A stretch of 16,609 bases of DNA from positions 1 through 16,609 of the forward strand of contig UZAE01000935.1 of the NCBI GenBank assembly GCA_900617975.1, written 5' to 3'. The stretch is from Rodentolepis nana (Eukaryota; Platyhelminthes; Cestoda; Cyclophyllidea; Hymenolepididae). Shown here piece after piece: positions 16,588 through 16,609 of the stretch (positions within the stretch are counted from its first letter, which is position 1; every line of letters begins with the position of its first letter). The translations under genes and the position numbers were made by a program. The notes under the pieces were generated by a model. It was given only the letters and a program-made list of their open reading frames with translations, was not told where the DNA came from and searched no databases.

Positions 16588-16609
16588 TATTTATTTATTT
16601 ATATCAAAT
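16588..16609 (-). mobile_element. Start (3' tail) of another family S or LINE copy, cut by the window edge
   Basis: TTATTTATTTATTTATATCAAAT at the right edge equals the reverse complement of the family tail ((ATAA)n plus ATTTGA). The (TTTA) unit points to family S rather than to the LINE, whose tail is (TTA)n. The rest lies outside the window. Confidence 0.65.

Overview
This is AT-rich, intron- or intergenic-type animal DNA. It holds many interspersed retroelement copies with target-site duplications, (TA)n and (TTTA)n microsatellites, long C/G homopolymers and no bacterial-style gene arrangement. The retrotransposon protein remnants resemble arthropod APE-type non-LTR elements, so an arthropod, possibly an arachnid, is my low-confidence guess. 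No complete host gene can be supported. Most short open frames are chance frames or translations of repeats.

The organised content is one retroelement system with two members. (1) A short family of about 320-365 bp (called S here) has eight substantially present copies: 564-913 (-), 1779-2141 (-), 5776-6103 (+), 8422-8674 (+), 9631-9959 (+), 10346-10800 (-), 11153-11474 (+) and 16112-16407 (+). A ninth copy begins at the right edge (16588-16609, -). (2) A LINE has two defective copies, both on the minus strand. One is an internally deleted 'mini-LINE' (4022-4357) that keeps the 5' end, the start of the endonuclease ORF and the 3' end. The other is a 5'-truncated copy (9092 to about 9460) that keeps the C-terminus of the ORF and the 3' UTR.

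The key observation is that the first ~71-73 nt of both families fold by eye into an HDV-like self-cleaving ribozyme. P1 is 7 bp and starts with a G•U pair. P2 is 8-10 bp. P3 is 3 bp with a 7-nt L3 that can form P1.1. A GGGCAAC-type joining strand, a P4 hairpin and a J4/2 with the expected catalytic C followed by A's complete the fold. The predicted cleavage-site G1 is exactly the first base of the insertion next to the target-site duplication in three copies (1779-2141, 4022-4357, 11153-11474), as expected if the RNA is processed by the ribozyme before integration. Several copies differ by pair-preserving changes in P1, P2 and P4.

The two families also share a ~60-nt 3' tail ending in AT-rich microsatellites: (TAA)n in the LINE, (TAAA)n in S. 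S is therefore best read as a non-autonomous, ribozyme-headed parasite of the LINE. It resembles in logic the short internally deleted R2 elements of insects and the RIME/NARTc elements of trypanosomes. Two copies carry multimerised ribozyme cores at the 5' end (914-1116 and 10561-10800), with breakpoints clustered in the P4 and P2/P3 regions. This suggests reverse transcriptase stalling and re-entry at the folded ribozyme.

The stretches between the elements (33-563, 1117-1766, 2154-4008, 4371-5766, 6301-8421, 8675-9091, 9960-10345, 10801-11137, 11490-16103, 16413-16587) are AT-rich sequence without a recognisable gene. A few small open frames are recorded as weak candidates.
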